This document shows positions 38,201 to 43,563 of a stretch of DNA of 64,000 bases, in pieces (positions within the stretch are counted from its first letter, which is position 1; each line of letters opens with the position of its first letter). The stretch spans positions 23,888 to 87,887 of the forward strand of contig CAJTTO010000011.1 in assembly GCA_910579275.1 (NCBI GenBank). The letters run 5' to 3'. The notes beneath the pieces are model-generated. The model made no database searches and had not been told where the DNA came from. It was given only the letters and a program-made list of their open reading frames with translations. The stretch comes from an uncultured Lachnospiraceae bacterium (GTDB lineage: Bacteria > Bacillota > Clostridia > Lachnospirales > Lachnospiraceae). Made by a program: the position numbers and the translations under genes.

Positions 38201-39264
38201 CGAAACGGACAGAATATGAATATAAGACGGTCAACGCTGACGGAAGTGTACAGACAGTGACGTTCAAGGAGGGAGACAGACTCAGCGCCCCGATTCCGGC
38301 AGGAACAGAGGTGACAGTGAAGATTTACGCATCGGCGCGAAGCGTCAATTATGTAAATGCAGAATCACGTGCCCTGACCACAACCTACAGAATTGTTGCG
38401 CGCGGGGACATCGCGAAGGCATCTGTCAAGGCGATGAGTCCGAAGTACATCTCACAGGCATCAAACTTCAGGGAGCTGTCAACAAATGATTTCTACTACA
38501 AAGACAAGGCAGGGCTGACAGTAAGCCGTATTACGTTCGGCGGAAAAGAACTGCATTGCAACACAGACTTTGTGGTTGACAAGGCAACGTATGTGGACAC
38601 AGGCAAGGTCGGAACCGCAAAAGTGACAATACGCGGTATTGGCAATTATGGCGGACAGAAAGTTATTACGTATAAGATTAACAAAATGAACTGGAGCATA
38701 GATAAGGCAGAAGTCCAGCCCCTTTATGTACAGTACACAGATGCGGAAGGCGGAGCTGTCCTTGACGCGGATATCTTAAAGGGAAAGATTTTGCTCAACA
38801 ATGAGGAGCTGGTGCTTGGCAAGGACTTTGAAATTGCAATGGATGCAAAGACTGGAAAGCCCAGCTACAAGAACAACACGAATGCGGGAAAGACGGCGTC
38901 GGTTGTCATCAGGGGAATCGGAAGCTACGGCGGACAGAAGACAATCAAATTTAAGGTAGTGCGGCCCAATGACATCGCATATGCAAACGTCGTTGCGTTT
39001 GACAAAAAGGTTGTGACAAAGGATGAACTTTCCGGCGGCGTAGAGCTTACGGAAGAAGATTTCCTGTATGGCGTGGGCGCAGACCTCCGGACAAGCAGAA
39101 TCAGTCTCTGGGGAGAGTCGTTAGTGTACGGCAAGGACTTTCAGGTCAAGAGCTTCGCGAGCAACAAAAAAGCCGGCAGGGCAACCGTGACACTTACAGG
39201 CGCGGGTTCATACGAAGGAACCTTGAAACTTGTATACGAAATTGTCTTGCAGGAAGAGAACTGA
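26251..39264 (+). CDS. Giant secreted pectinase: PL9 pectate lyase - CE8 pectin methylesterase - PL9 pectate lyase
   Basis: A 4337-residue secreted enzyme. The order is: signal peptide (residues 1-31); Glu/Thr/Ser-rich linker (about 32-155); a family-9 pectate lyase beta-helix (about 160-595) with ADGFAAKL, the calcium-type SDDGWDLY and GNGFKLGG carrying the probable catalytic Lys; two carbohydrate-binding-like modules; a pectin methylesterase (about 1210-1630) with GRQDVVYG, GAVDYIFGG and GFGRPW; repeated fibronectin-like and carbohydrate-binding-like modules (about 1640-3050, two of them near duplicates at about 1920-2068 and 2296-2440); a second PL9 domain (about 3050-3460) with ADGFAAKL, ADDGWDLF and GNGFKMGG; and seven or so Ig-like repeats to the end. 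No sortase motif is seen. The esterase would remove methyl groups and the lyases then cut the demethylated chain. GGAGG precedes the ATG. Domain calls are strong. Confidence 0.93.
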   Translation: MRKDKGKIKKRIMAIVLSVAMTMSNMTVFASEAAPDTGEEIQTAVDESTEPENVQESAETGGETQSSPASSEKAPDESTEHVSQTEESKDDSEETSVTEQESEKESESVTRTEESTQTETNTEKETNTETETNTETETASETETELETEETLERNADYSGDLYVSPRGKSDGAGTSDSPLDLVTAISNIESGKSVIMQGGTYAFSSRIEIKESNSGTSGNPKTIKADGDAEVVLDFSEMALGSSNQGVLLAGDYWQIEGITVKGAGDNGMLIKGSYNTIDNCVFTENRDTGLQICGDKGSTYSDWPSNNTIKNCTSFLNYDNGDTKGENADGFAAKLACGDNNVFDGCIAYSNSDDGWDLYSKFTEYGNKIGVVTVKNCVAFNNGFMFDAAGNAIDSEAGDGNGFKLGGTAAEDKGKDNFTAHIVENCVAFNNALHGFTDNENREAIQLTNCTSYNNGLDSISGSKYSNFKMYRASEGRNRGLLSLAVSANEYLGDDSFNGTLSNSVVVKSNKMYSVTQQTIGSAGADGTSINTGAEGTSELTASAGDFVSIKMPEADYDVHRTMRNADGGIDLKGFLTIKSSSALRNLGVGASLTSFTGNEAGDAADESDALEPAQKNKIDMYDFGVEQFDSEIYNNRLSVDVINGWYNPDDPNIKVGQADSTNNYVNRDVIVSEGSAELFKIHSASTKKIRVYTDNTNVTRQQTKTLKSIDEKTIYHGAIACNGTQNIDSFYFEFDLTAGDIVTAYVSTDSASLTYKFVQVDDADNFQTYAYNSDSSHVEEAVFYATKTGKYRLGQEGSSGKFKVARVSVEHPAEITVAGSVTAPSALANYSVTFENQTTKEVKTAAVTNGQYSIALQNKYAYKVGVSENGYVVTGGKDVLDLTSYTSASKTHDFTVKSVELVDVSGSFTGIDAAALAKMDITLENSESVYMPEITMNGTSYSTKLEKGVVYTVKAADKEEQYAVDDYSLTTTTISAAAAATDKNIVFAAKPTHKVTINITGVDSADMESVSKATYTFSYLDMESEDIDKRNGYVYSFEDADSIALRDGTYQVAVSGTGMYMQKRTPNVTIKGETVSHTIGFTKEIRTEWDFQKDTALEGITIESESSPVPYHGLLVDVTAAGAKFNRRTGGNNDLMLNNETIVKIPVDGDCTISILANGEQYALYKVGEEQASTTDATSTFKCTPVDGYVTLTATGQAYLLSIKVIYTNDYKEKITVGAADCDYTTINDALDAVRKMERTDGQRVTIEIQPGDYEEMLVVDVPDVTLKNAAANPSVKLKNKGVSIDENAVRITWYYGHGYSYYSMGADYKYDAEVLEVNKANGYVSTVNPGAGTATMWNASVVIDADGFEADGIIFENSFNQYISRKCAEDGLVKKSDGKEGSTPRAKLKTVGDTKVQEKAYVERATALAIKNNRENIFFNNCSFVGRQDVVYGGTGVTAGFYGCDVYGAVDYIFGGMTAVFAKCDLYLNTSDASGDVAYITAPQQQAYKDGNGVSQSAAHGYLMYNCHVKSVTPGVDSASVHPSKPSGFGRPWTANTGEAVFYKTIIDAADEYWYDSEGASLISPAAWYSGLSTGSSLCTEYGTFEYAVGTDNTSKRDTTYGGGVLAEEKLANGQAISAATFLGSWNPFDGKDMSVTMPADSEKVFNASKPEVKLTFDEISEETGLGAITVGWTKANWAKTIEITYKETGKEAKTVTLDETALGKLPQTEYQLTELTADMTYEVTVKAYLTEELSKISDTKTIVVEQPSGDTLRTYKFDATTLTAAADNEEIADGTVFDKFFKVFTGHADNADQLVKKRISKSSGKVTSAEIGKWSAAGFMFTLTKPASVSINASSTGSSNSSAIALVDETGIAMDNNEGLTEVTGTAATTLTYTKIPAGTYKIVSPQMPPEKNMNRGVRIITIEVAELAEGVVTKEYVLNPTTDLAVFDKGAKQDGDTEQAGTNNFFTMVYSANSAVNANSKTFSDGFKGEKRINFGGKATTSKNAVKFDITGTAKVKVWWVSGGDGREIVILDAMGTPAATTSEGSTSGGLYISELAIDAAGSYYLGGDINNNYIFKIEVAESTTGGDEEPRNDWSEVAPPEITDVSFVKNEDGSEDESQIAVTVKMVMGTNGADVLKVNVYKGADAADTVTSSTKLDDTTFVYVYKPSASGTYSFEAVASRRGEAGKDKLSAKQTLDFTLPLAAPVVDGLTSLGEQADKTVSVSFNWSEVKETDKYIITYWERKGDETVSETRPTNEKTIEVTDITARSMILTGLKAKVHYFITVTAVRGDETAVSKTAYVYTLVKALDSYTLCSEDYERFAAGDMEDGQSVTGGEKDFFTIKYSAKSKLDGSSKTWSDGYKGTQRFNFGGTMETEKNVIAFTTTDQAVVSVWWACGGAGRGLTLVNEEGIGDDSTLDTVQNQAYITKFKLSEAGTYYLGNTVGNNYIFKVVVEIGEQAPEIRERWNAVAPPAITKVVQGTAKQDDITVGTMEVTVAMQMGLDGADALTVDMIDSEGNLVESVEKTVADVSTVTVSMIPQASGKYTFQATATREGEEEAKVSNVSEPYDFKLLLGAPTFKSATCKGGGAIELEWSSVKEADSYILSVKDTEIRIETDKLKHKITEGLEIGKEYTFEVRAVRGEGDAKEISESVGTITETVKDENMRTWSFSAYGSSTNEKNNGFEGSVADGKVTVYSESGKGKIVPASTDGLAFYYTAVDPETENFTLTATITVDNWTLSNGQEGMGLMVSDTVGEPYDSTPLWNNSFQNLATKVEYRYDGEHVTTDENYPKISMKLGLGTIAKTGATAEGVAEVKAGNATLPEGFKHEYDNTTLETSCARLGAGTYNILGNYVLADKAPTGTQADKLLTTFKLQIQRNNTGYWLRYLDLNGKVLGEKLYYDLDRNELTKLDSENIYVGFVASRNARITATDIDFKTINPADDEPAEERETVFVTPSYSIVSASVSNTEDYELIFTANWNGHVTVRDDANVKVIDADYKVSTAAEDKDKKSYLKEKVKLDIGINNFKVTFTPDKAYQPNEYTELTSYDAQVFSHKVNFRKYGVEGETLYVAVDGTAAGNGTKDNPLDIYTAVKWVQPGQTIVIQEGTYKLTNTIKVERGINGTADKRIYMIADPDAATRPVFDFQKLCMGMSLSGDYWYFKGFDVTNSADAQTGIKISGSYNTLDRVQAYRNGNTGIQIGRLLGSDGWDEWPAHNLILNCSSYLNSDLGYEDADGFAAKLTIGDGNVFDGCIACYNADDGWDLFAKVQSGTIGAVTIRNSIAFKNGYILDEDGNEVNAGNGNGFKMGGDSLKGGHKVENSLAFANKAKGIDSNSCPDIKAYNSISFDNESYNVAMYTNTATQTNYEAKGVVSYKKSNKVTEQLVFKGDQAVRDSELYKAVYNDTNYFFNGISSLNTAKVKVTDDWFVSLDTAKAIAEGGITRKADGTIDMHGYLALTENAKADAALGGTKSEEVVPGAETDGDIAKGDDADSGSTGILPGDMPEDGVIPTGLWIADIKEVVYTGQESSEIKYTGKAVKPDVHVYVGATLLTEGSDYTIKFKNNTAAYVRGAEQFGEVPENKVPVVMVTGKGKYAGTYTKTFDINPVDIGSDRGISAPATAVLSNGRAQKPKPVMTLNGKKLSNKDYTFDTSLTFTEPGIYDVVLTAKSTNFTGSRTVTFAIVDKNDTSAVLMSKASVGKIANQVYTGAQIRPSIGEVKYKGSSLNSEYYTVEYYSNKDIGTATVEVIGDNIHYFGTKAVTFKIVGGSLKNASVSASFSNGIVKKTLGMSGNEIDYAGQAVKLTSTKISMGEGETAVQLKLNRDYTLTYKNNDKAGTATVTFKGINNYSGTVSRTIKINAYDLTSVNVNEVVRDVADGKLRTPVRYEKNGSTPTINLSVNGNKLKQGKDYALSYSNNKLARTADEANPPTITIKGKNGFKGSLKVSYTIEPAVLTDPESGIVAAANDVVYKNTDTNYKTKIVVTDDGKVLSSSADYDAKRTEYEYKTVNADGSVQTVTFKEGDRLSAPIPAGTEVTVKIYASARSVNYVNAESRALTTTYRIVARGDIAKASVKAMSPKYISQASNFRELSTNDFYYKDKAGLTVSRITFGGKELHCNTDFVVDKATYVDTGKVGTAKVTIRGIGNYGGQKVITYKINKMNWSIDKAEVQPLYVQYTDAEGGAVLDADILKGKILLNNEELVLGKDFEIAMDAKTGKPSYKNNTNAGKTASVVIRGIGSYGGQKTIKFKVVRPNDIAYANVVAFDKKVVTKDELSGGVELTEEDFLYGVGADLRTSRISLWGESLVYGKDFQVKSFASNKKAGRATVTLTGAGSYEGTLKLVYEIVLQEEN
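26605..26658 (+). repeat. Three tandem 18-bp units in the pectinase linker
   Basis: GAGACGAATACAGAGAAA and two near copies encode the E-T-N-T-E-x hexapeptide three times. In-frame 18-bp units allow length change by slippage without breaking the gene. Confidence 0.8.
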
Positions 39265-39265
39265 C

Positions 39266-39307
39266 GTAACAGTTCAGCCCAGAACTTTGCACTGGCTGCA
39301 AAGTAAA
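39266..39307 (+). repeat. Left-end remnant of the 137-bp element
   Basis: GTAACAGTTCAGCCCAGAAC and the following ACTTTGCA...TGCAAAGT hairpin match the first 42 bases of the 137-bp element. It starts one base after the stop codon of the pectinase gene, and no right end follows. Confidence 0.75.
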
Positions 39308-39313
39308 AGAAAG

Positions 39314-39341
39314 TGTCCCCCTGAAAAGGGGGACATTTTTA
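39314..39341 (+). terminator. Terminator of the pectinase gene
   Basis: GTCCCCC and GGGGGAC form a 7-bp GC-rich stem around TGAAAA, followed by ATTTTT. Confidence 0.85.
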
Positions 39342-39354
39342 TGAAAAAAATTCG

Positions 39355-39368
39355 TGTAAGCACTTTCG
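39355..39368. promoter_or_regulatory. Weak cre-like site before ackA
   Basis: TGTAAGCACTTTCG partly fits a CcpA box; in Firmicutes CcpA often activates ackA. It differs from consensus at the centre and the end, so this is a suggestion only. Confidence 0.3.
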
Positions 39369-39446
39369 CTTTTGTGAAAATCGTAGTACACTAAAAGTAC
39401 AGATAAAAAAGCGTAAAAGATTATAATTTTTGGAGGGAAAAATACA

Positions 39447-40640
39447 ATGAACATTCTAGTAATCAACTGTGGAAGTTCTTCACTTAAGTACCAGCTCATT
39501 GACAGCGAAACCGAGGCAGTGCTCGCAAAAGGGCTCTGCGAGCGCATCGGTATCGACGGAAGCGTGCTCACGCATACGCCTGCCGGAAAGGACAAGGTTC
39601 GAATCGAGACGCCGATGCCGAATCATACCGTGGCGGTGAAGCTTGTGATTGACGCGCTTACGGATACAGGGCACGGCGTAGTCAAGTCTCTGGATGAAAT
39701 CAATGCAGTCGGGCACCGCGTTGTGCACGGCGGCGAGAAATTCGCCTGCTCCGTTGTCATCAATGACGAAGTGCTGAAGGCAATTGAGGCGTGTAACGAC
39801 CTTGCGCCGCTCCACAATCCGGCAAACCTTATCGGAATCAACTCGTGCAGGGAAATTATGCCGAATGTGCCGATGGTGGCAGTGTTTGACACGGCATTTC
39901 ACCAGACAATGCCCGAGAAGGCTTATCTGTACGGGCTTCCATACGAGTATTATGAGAAGTACAAGGTGCGCCGTTACGGATTCCACGGTACAAGCCATGA
40001 CTATGTATCGGCGAGGGCGGCAGAGCTGCTCGGCAAGACAAGGGAGGATTTGAAGATTATCGTATGCCATCTCGGAAACGGCGGCTCCGTGTCCGCGGTT
40101 GACCATGGAAAATGTGTTGACACTTCGATGGGGCTGACACCGCTCGAGGGCATCATCATGGGAACCCGCTCGGGAAGCATTGACCCGGCAATCTGCGATT
40201 TTATCTGCCAGAAAGAAAACATCACACCGGCGGAGATGAACAATGTCCTGAACAAAAAATCAGGCGTGCTTGGAATGTCAAAGGTTTCCTCGGACTTCAG
40301 GGATATCGAGGCTGCGGCAGATGATGGAAACAAGCTTGCACAGGCGGCGCTGGACGCATTTTATTACAGTGTGGCGAAATACATCGGCGCATACGCGGCA
40401 GCCATGAACGGCGTGGACGCCATCGCGTTTACGGCGGGCGTCGGTGAGAACAACATTTTGGGACGCGCGGAAATTGCACAGTACTTAGGGTATCTCGGGA
40501 CGGAGATTGACACGGAGAAAAACAATGTCAGGGGTGAGGACAGAGTGATTTCCACGGATGCAAGCAAGGTTGCGCTTCTGTGCGTGCCGACAAACGAGGA
40601 GCTTGCGATTGCAAGGCAGACAGCCGCTTTGGTATCATAA
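39447..40640 (+). CDS. ackA: Acetate kinase
   Basis: A 397-residue enzyme that makes ATP and acetate from acetyl phosphate, the last step of fermentative acetate formation. The family start MNILVINCGSSSLKYQL, the GHRVVHGG motif, HNPANL, the FHGTSHDYV motif and GVGENN are all present. A TGGAGGG site precedes the ATG. No phosphotransacetylase gene is adjacent. It lies between the pectinase terminator and its own terminator, so it is a single-gene unit. Confidence 0.98.
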   Translation: MNILVINCGSSSLKYQLIDSETEAVLAKGLCERIGIDGSVLTHTPAGKDKVRIETPMPNHTVAVKLVIDALTDTGHGVVKSLDEINAVGHRVVHGGEKFACSVVINDEVLKAIEACNDLAPLHNPANLIGINSCREIMPNVPMVAVFDTAFHQTMPEKAYLYGLPYEYYEKYKVRRYGFHGTSHDYVSARAAELLGKTREDLKIIVCHLGNGGSVSAVDHGKCVDTSMGLTPLEGIIMGTRSGSIDPAICDFICQKENITPAEMNNVLNKKSGVLGMSKVSSDFRDIEAAADDGNKLAQAALDAFYYSVAKYIGAYAAAMNGVDAIAFTAGVGENNILGRAEIAQYLGYLGTEIDTEKNNVRGEDRVISTDASKVALLCVPTNEELAIARQTAALVS

Positions 40641-40662
40641 AGCGCGCTAAAGAGAACATCAA

Positions 40663-40704
40663 AGTGTAAAATCTTATTGAAGAAATAAGGTTTTACACTT
40701 TTTT
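40663..40704 (+). terminator. Terminator of ackA
   Basis: AGTGTAAAATCTTATT pairs with AATAAGGTTTTACACT (16 positions, one G-T) around a short loop and leads into TTTTTT. Confidence 0.88.
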
Positions 40705-40705
40705 A

Positions 40706-40761
40706 TGCGCAGGGGTGCGTAAGGAAAAGTGCACACAGGTGTCCAAAGGCTGAATGATTAC
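40706..40761 (+). repeat. Terminator-associated repeat followed by a right-end remnant of the 137-bp element
   Basis: TGCGCAGGGGTGCGTAAGGA (40706-40725) is identical to 25706-25725. Then AAGGCTGAATGATTAC (40746-40761) resembles the tip of the 137-bp element, with the same GATTAC variant as at 21636-21641. The second assignment is short and less sure. Confidence 0.55.
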
Positions 40762-40831
40762 CCTGAAGGAAAGATACTGCAATGTGGTCTTTACTTACTG
40801 CAAAATAACGTGTAAAATAGATGAGGACATG

Positions 40832-40996
40832 TTAAGGAACTGTTCAAAAATAACCTGCACATCTTGACTTGTCTATTTCTCCGATTGCACATATCAAAAA
40901 GCCTCGCCGTAGCCCGCTACGACTGCGTTTTTTGATATGCACCCTCGAAGAAATATTCTGCGCAAACTGCGCATGTTATTTCTGAACAGTTCCTAA
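40832..40996. mobile_element. 165-bp hairpin element (MITE-like), TTAGGAACTGTTCA ends
   Basis: The left end TTAAGGAACTGTTCA and right end TGAACAGTTCCTAA are inverted repeats. The pairing continues inwards through AAATAAC/GTTATTT and GCACATATCAAAAA/TTTTTTGATATGCA to a centre at CGTAGCCCGCTACG, so the whole unit folds into one imperfect hairpin. It has no coding capacity. It stands directly upstream of the lipoprotein gene at 41017, so it separates that gene from the ackA region. Confidence 0.7.
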
Positions 40997-41016
40997 GATT
41001 TCGGATGGAGATGTTT

Positions 41017-42462
41017 ATGGATAGATTTCGAAGCGGAATTCGTAAAATGGTATTGTATTGTCTGGCGCTTGCGCTTTGTCTGTCGGTTATCTCCTGTGAT
41101 GGCAGGAAAAAGCCGCAGGCGGACAAGACGCAGACAAACGACAGTGCGGCGGAGGGCACACAGCAGGCCGAGTCCGCACCGGAGACGGGGTTTGGCACGG
41201 TGCTGGCATCGTATGGCGTGGAAGCTCCGGTGAGCAGACCTGCCATATACGTCAATATGGCGGGGTATGTGTCAGGCAGGGAGAAAAAGGTGGTGTTTGC
41301 AGGCGGACAGCATGGAAAGACCTTTCGGGTTGTGCGGAGTCAGGACGGTGCCGTTGTGTACACCGGAAGGATACCGGAAGAAACAATGGACGACATGACT
41401 GGGCAGCAGTTCAGCGTGGCAGATTTTACCGCCTTGGAAGAACCGGGTCTGTACTATGTTCATACAGACATAATAGGACAGTCCTACCCATTCCGCATTG
41501 CGCCGGATGCGTATGAGAATCTGTTTCTAAGCATGCTGCGCAATGCATCGGACGTCGCCATGGAGGAGAGTGCGCAGGGAATTTGCGAAGCGGCTTTCGG
41601 CATGCATGTGATTATGTACGCGCTGCAGTGCAACGGTACACTGTTTGAGTCGGCATATGAGCATCTGGGGGAGGATGAGCAGGACAAACAGCTTGTCACG
41701 CAGCTTTTGTATGTCGGCAAGTGGATGATATCCCAGCAGCATCAGGACGGTAGCCTGTATGATGACTATGCGGCAACAGCGGCATTTTGCGGCATTATGG
41801 AGATGAGCCGCCATGTGTTCGGCAGATATGAGGCGAGCGTCGACAAGGAGTACAAGGAGGCTGCCATGCGCGCATGGGAGTGGCTTGCAGGCATGGAATG
41901 CCATACAGATGCTGAGAAAAGCGCCCGTTTTTATGCGGCGGCACAGCTTTTTCACGAGGAGGGCAGTGAACAGTACAAGAAGATTGCGGAAGCATTTTTA
42001 AAGGAAAAGGAAGCAGATTATTTTGACGGGCAGTTTGTCTTTTACGGCGTGCTGGCGTATATCAGTGCGGAGAAAGGAACCGACAGGGATCTTTGCACCT
42101 ATATTATGCAGGATTTGATGGACAGGACGGAGGGGATCTGTGAAGCGGCCAAGGAGGATACGGTGTTCGGCGTCGGGAGCAGGGCAGTGGAAGACAGTGT
42201 GAACCATGCGCTTCACCTAAGCTTTATCAACTATCTCACGCCAAGCAAGGAATATACACAAATTATTGAGAATACCATACAATATATGGGTGGGCTTAAT
42301 GAGTCCGGAACTTGTTATGTCGGGGCGGACGGGCGATGGAAAAATACAGATGTCGTACAGGGTGTAAATCTGGAGTGGAATGGAATTATGCTGCTTGGTA
42401 TGAGCGACTTGCTCAAAAACTTAAGCGGCTACAGTCCGGACACGGAATTGATTTCGGAATAG
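41017..42462 (+). CDS. Lipoprotein with a GH9/CelD-like architecture, catalytic motif not found
   Basis: A 481-residue lipoprotein. The signal peptide has lipobox LSVISC with a Cys near residue 27. An Ig-like domain (about residues 70-165, with IYVNMAGYVSGREKKVVF and GLYYVHTDIIGQSYPFRI) matches the N-terminal domain of CelD-type family-9 cellulases. An all-helical domain of about 300 residues follows, like the (alpha/alpha)6 barrel of GH9. The GH9 catalytic Asp motif (DAGDY) is not visible; the nearest is SLYDDYAAT, and the C-terminal catalytic Glu region is only loosely matched (GVNLEWNGIML). It may be a binding or scaffold protein, or a divergent enzyme. GGAG stands 6 bases before ATG 41017. 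It lies upstream of ddl and murF. Confidence 0.7.
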   Translation: MDRFRSGIRKMVLYCLALALCLSVISCDGRKKPQADKTQTNDSAAEGTQQAESAPETGFGTVLASYGVEAPVSRPAIYVNMAGYVSGREKKVVFAGGQHGKTFRVVRSQDGAVVYTGRIPEETMDDMTGQQFSVADFTALEEPGLYYVHTDIIGQSYPFRIAPDAYENLFLSMLRNASDVAMEESAQGICEAAFGMHVIMYALQCNGTLFESAYEHLGEDEQDKQLVTQLLYVGKWMISQQHQDGSLYDDYAATAAFCGIMEMSRHVFGRYEASVDKEYKEAAMRAWEWLAGMECHTDAEKSARFYAAAQLFHEEGSEQYKKIAEAFLKEKEADYFDGQFVFYGVLAYISAEKGTDRDLCTYIMQDLMDRTEGICEAAKEDTVFGVGSRAVEDSVNHALHLSFINYLTPSKEYTQIIENTIQYMGGLNESGTCYVGADGRWKNTDVVQGVNLEWNGIMLLGMSDLLKNLSGYSPDTELISE

Positions 42463-42525
42463 CGCGGGAAATGCAGATTTTATTTATGTTTGCGGTATAT
42501 TTTGGAAAGGGGTAGGAGATATCGA

Positions 42526-43563
42526 ATGAAAATTGTTGTTTTGGCAGGGGGAACCAGTACGGAGCGCGATGTGTCGCTTGTCACTGGAAGTATGATATAT
42601 CAGGCATTAAAGAAAAAGGGGCACGCGGTCGTGCTCCTCGATGTGTATCTCGGCTATGCGCAGGACGCCGATGACATTTTTGGAGCCGACAGAGACTGGA
42701 GTGAAAATTTTGGCGTGATATCGGAAAGCAATCCGGACATCAGCGCAGTCAAGGCGATGCGGCAGGGCAATCCGGAATGCGCGATAGGCCCCAATGTTGT
42801 AAAGATATGTTCGCAGGCGGATATCGTGTTCCTCGCACTCCACGGACAGAATGGGGAGGACGGAAAGATACAGGCAATGTTTGATTTGCTGGATATCAAG
42901 TACACGGGAACGGATTACCTTTCGAGCGCGCTTGCGATGGATAAGGCGATTTCCAAAGAGCTGTTTCACAAATATGGCATACCGACGCCAAAAGGAATCA
43001 CAATCTGCCGCAATGAGACGAATCTCGTCGAAACATGGAATATTTATCCATGTATTGTCAAGGTAAACTGCGGCGGCTCCAGCGTGGGCGTGTATATGGC
43101 AGAGGACAGAATGCAGCTTGACGCGGCGCTGGAAAAGGCGTTTGGATTTGATAACAGGGTCATTATTGAGCAGTACATAGACGGCAGGGAGTTTTCGGTC
43201 GGCGTCATGGACGGCATGGCGCTTCCCGTGATAGAGATTGCGCCGAAAGTCGGATTTTACGATTACAAAAATAAATATCAGGCAGGAACGACCGTTGAGA
43301 CATGTCCGGCAGAGCTTGACGCCAACGTGACGAAAGCAATGCAGTCCTGCGCGGAGGCGGTGTACCGCACGCTGCGGCTAAAGACTTACGCGCGGATGGA
43401 TTTCCGCATGGACAATGAATGGAAGTTTTACTGTCTCGAGGCAAACACCCTTCCGGGCATGACACCGACCTCGCTTCTGCCGCAGGAAGCCGCCGCTGTG
43501 GGAATGGACTTTGGTGATCTGTGCCAGAAGATTATAGAGATTTCGATGAGGAAATATGTATGA
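42526..43563 (+). CDS. ddl: D-alanine-D-alanine ligase
   Basis: A 345-residue ATP-grasp ligase that makes D-Ala-D-Ala for peptidoglycan. It shows the N-terminal GGTSTERDVSL, the ATP-grasp loop GGSSVGVYM, EQYIDGREFSVGV and the C-terminal FYCLEANTLPGMTPTSLLP. The ATG at 42526 follows GGGGTAGGAGATATCGA; the in-frame ATG at 42490 adds an unusual tail. Its last four bases (ATGA) overlap the start of murF, so the two wall genes are coupled. Confidence 0.96.
   Translation: MKIVVLAGGTSTERDVSLVTGSMIYQALKKKGHAVVLLDVYLGYAQDADDIFGADRDWSENFGVISESNPDISAVKAMRQGNPECAIGPNVVKICSQADIVFLALHGQNGEDGKIQAMFDLLDIKYTGTDYLSSALAMDKAISKELFHKYGIPTPKGITICRNETNLVETWNIYPCIVKVNCGGSSVGVYMAEDRMQLDAALEKAFGFDNRVIIEQYIDGREFSVGVMDGMALPVIEIAPKVGFYDYKNKYQAGTTVETCPAELDANVTKAMQSCAEAVYRTLRLKTYARMDFRMDNEWKFYCLEANTLPGMTPTSLLPQEAAAVGMDFGDLCQKIIEISMRKYV

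Noticed and set aside
40663..40704. cre-like reading of the TGTAAAA/TTTTACA sequence after ackA
   Set aside because: It is the stem of a clear rho-independent terminator and lies downstream of the gene.
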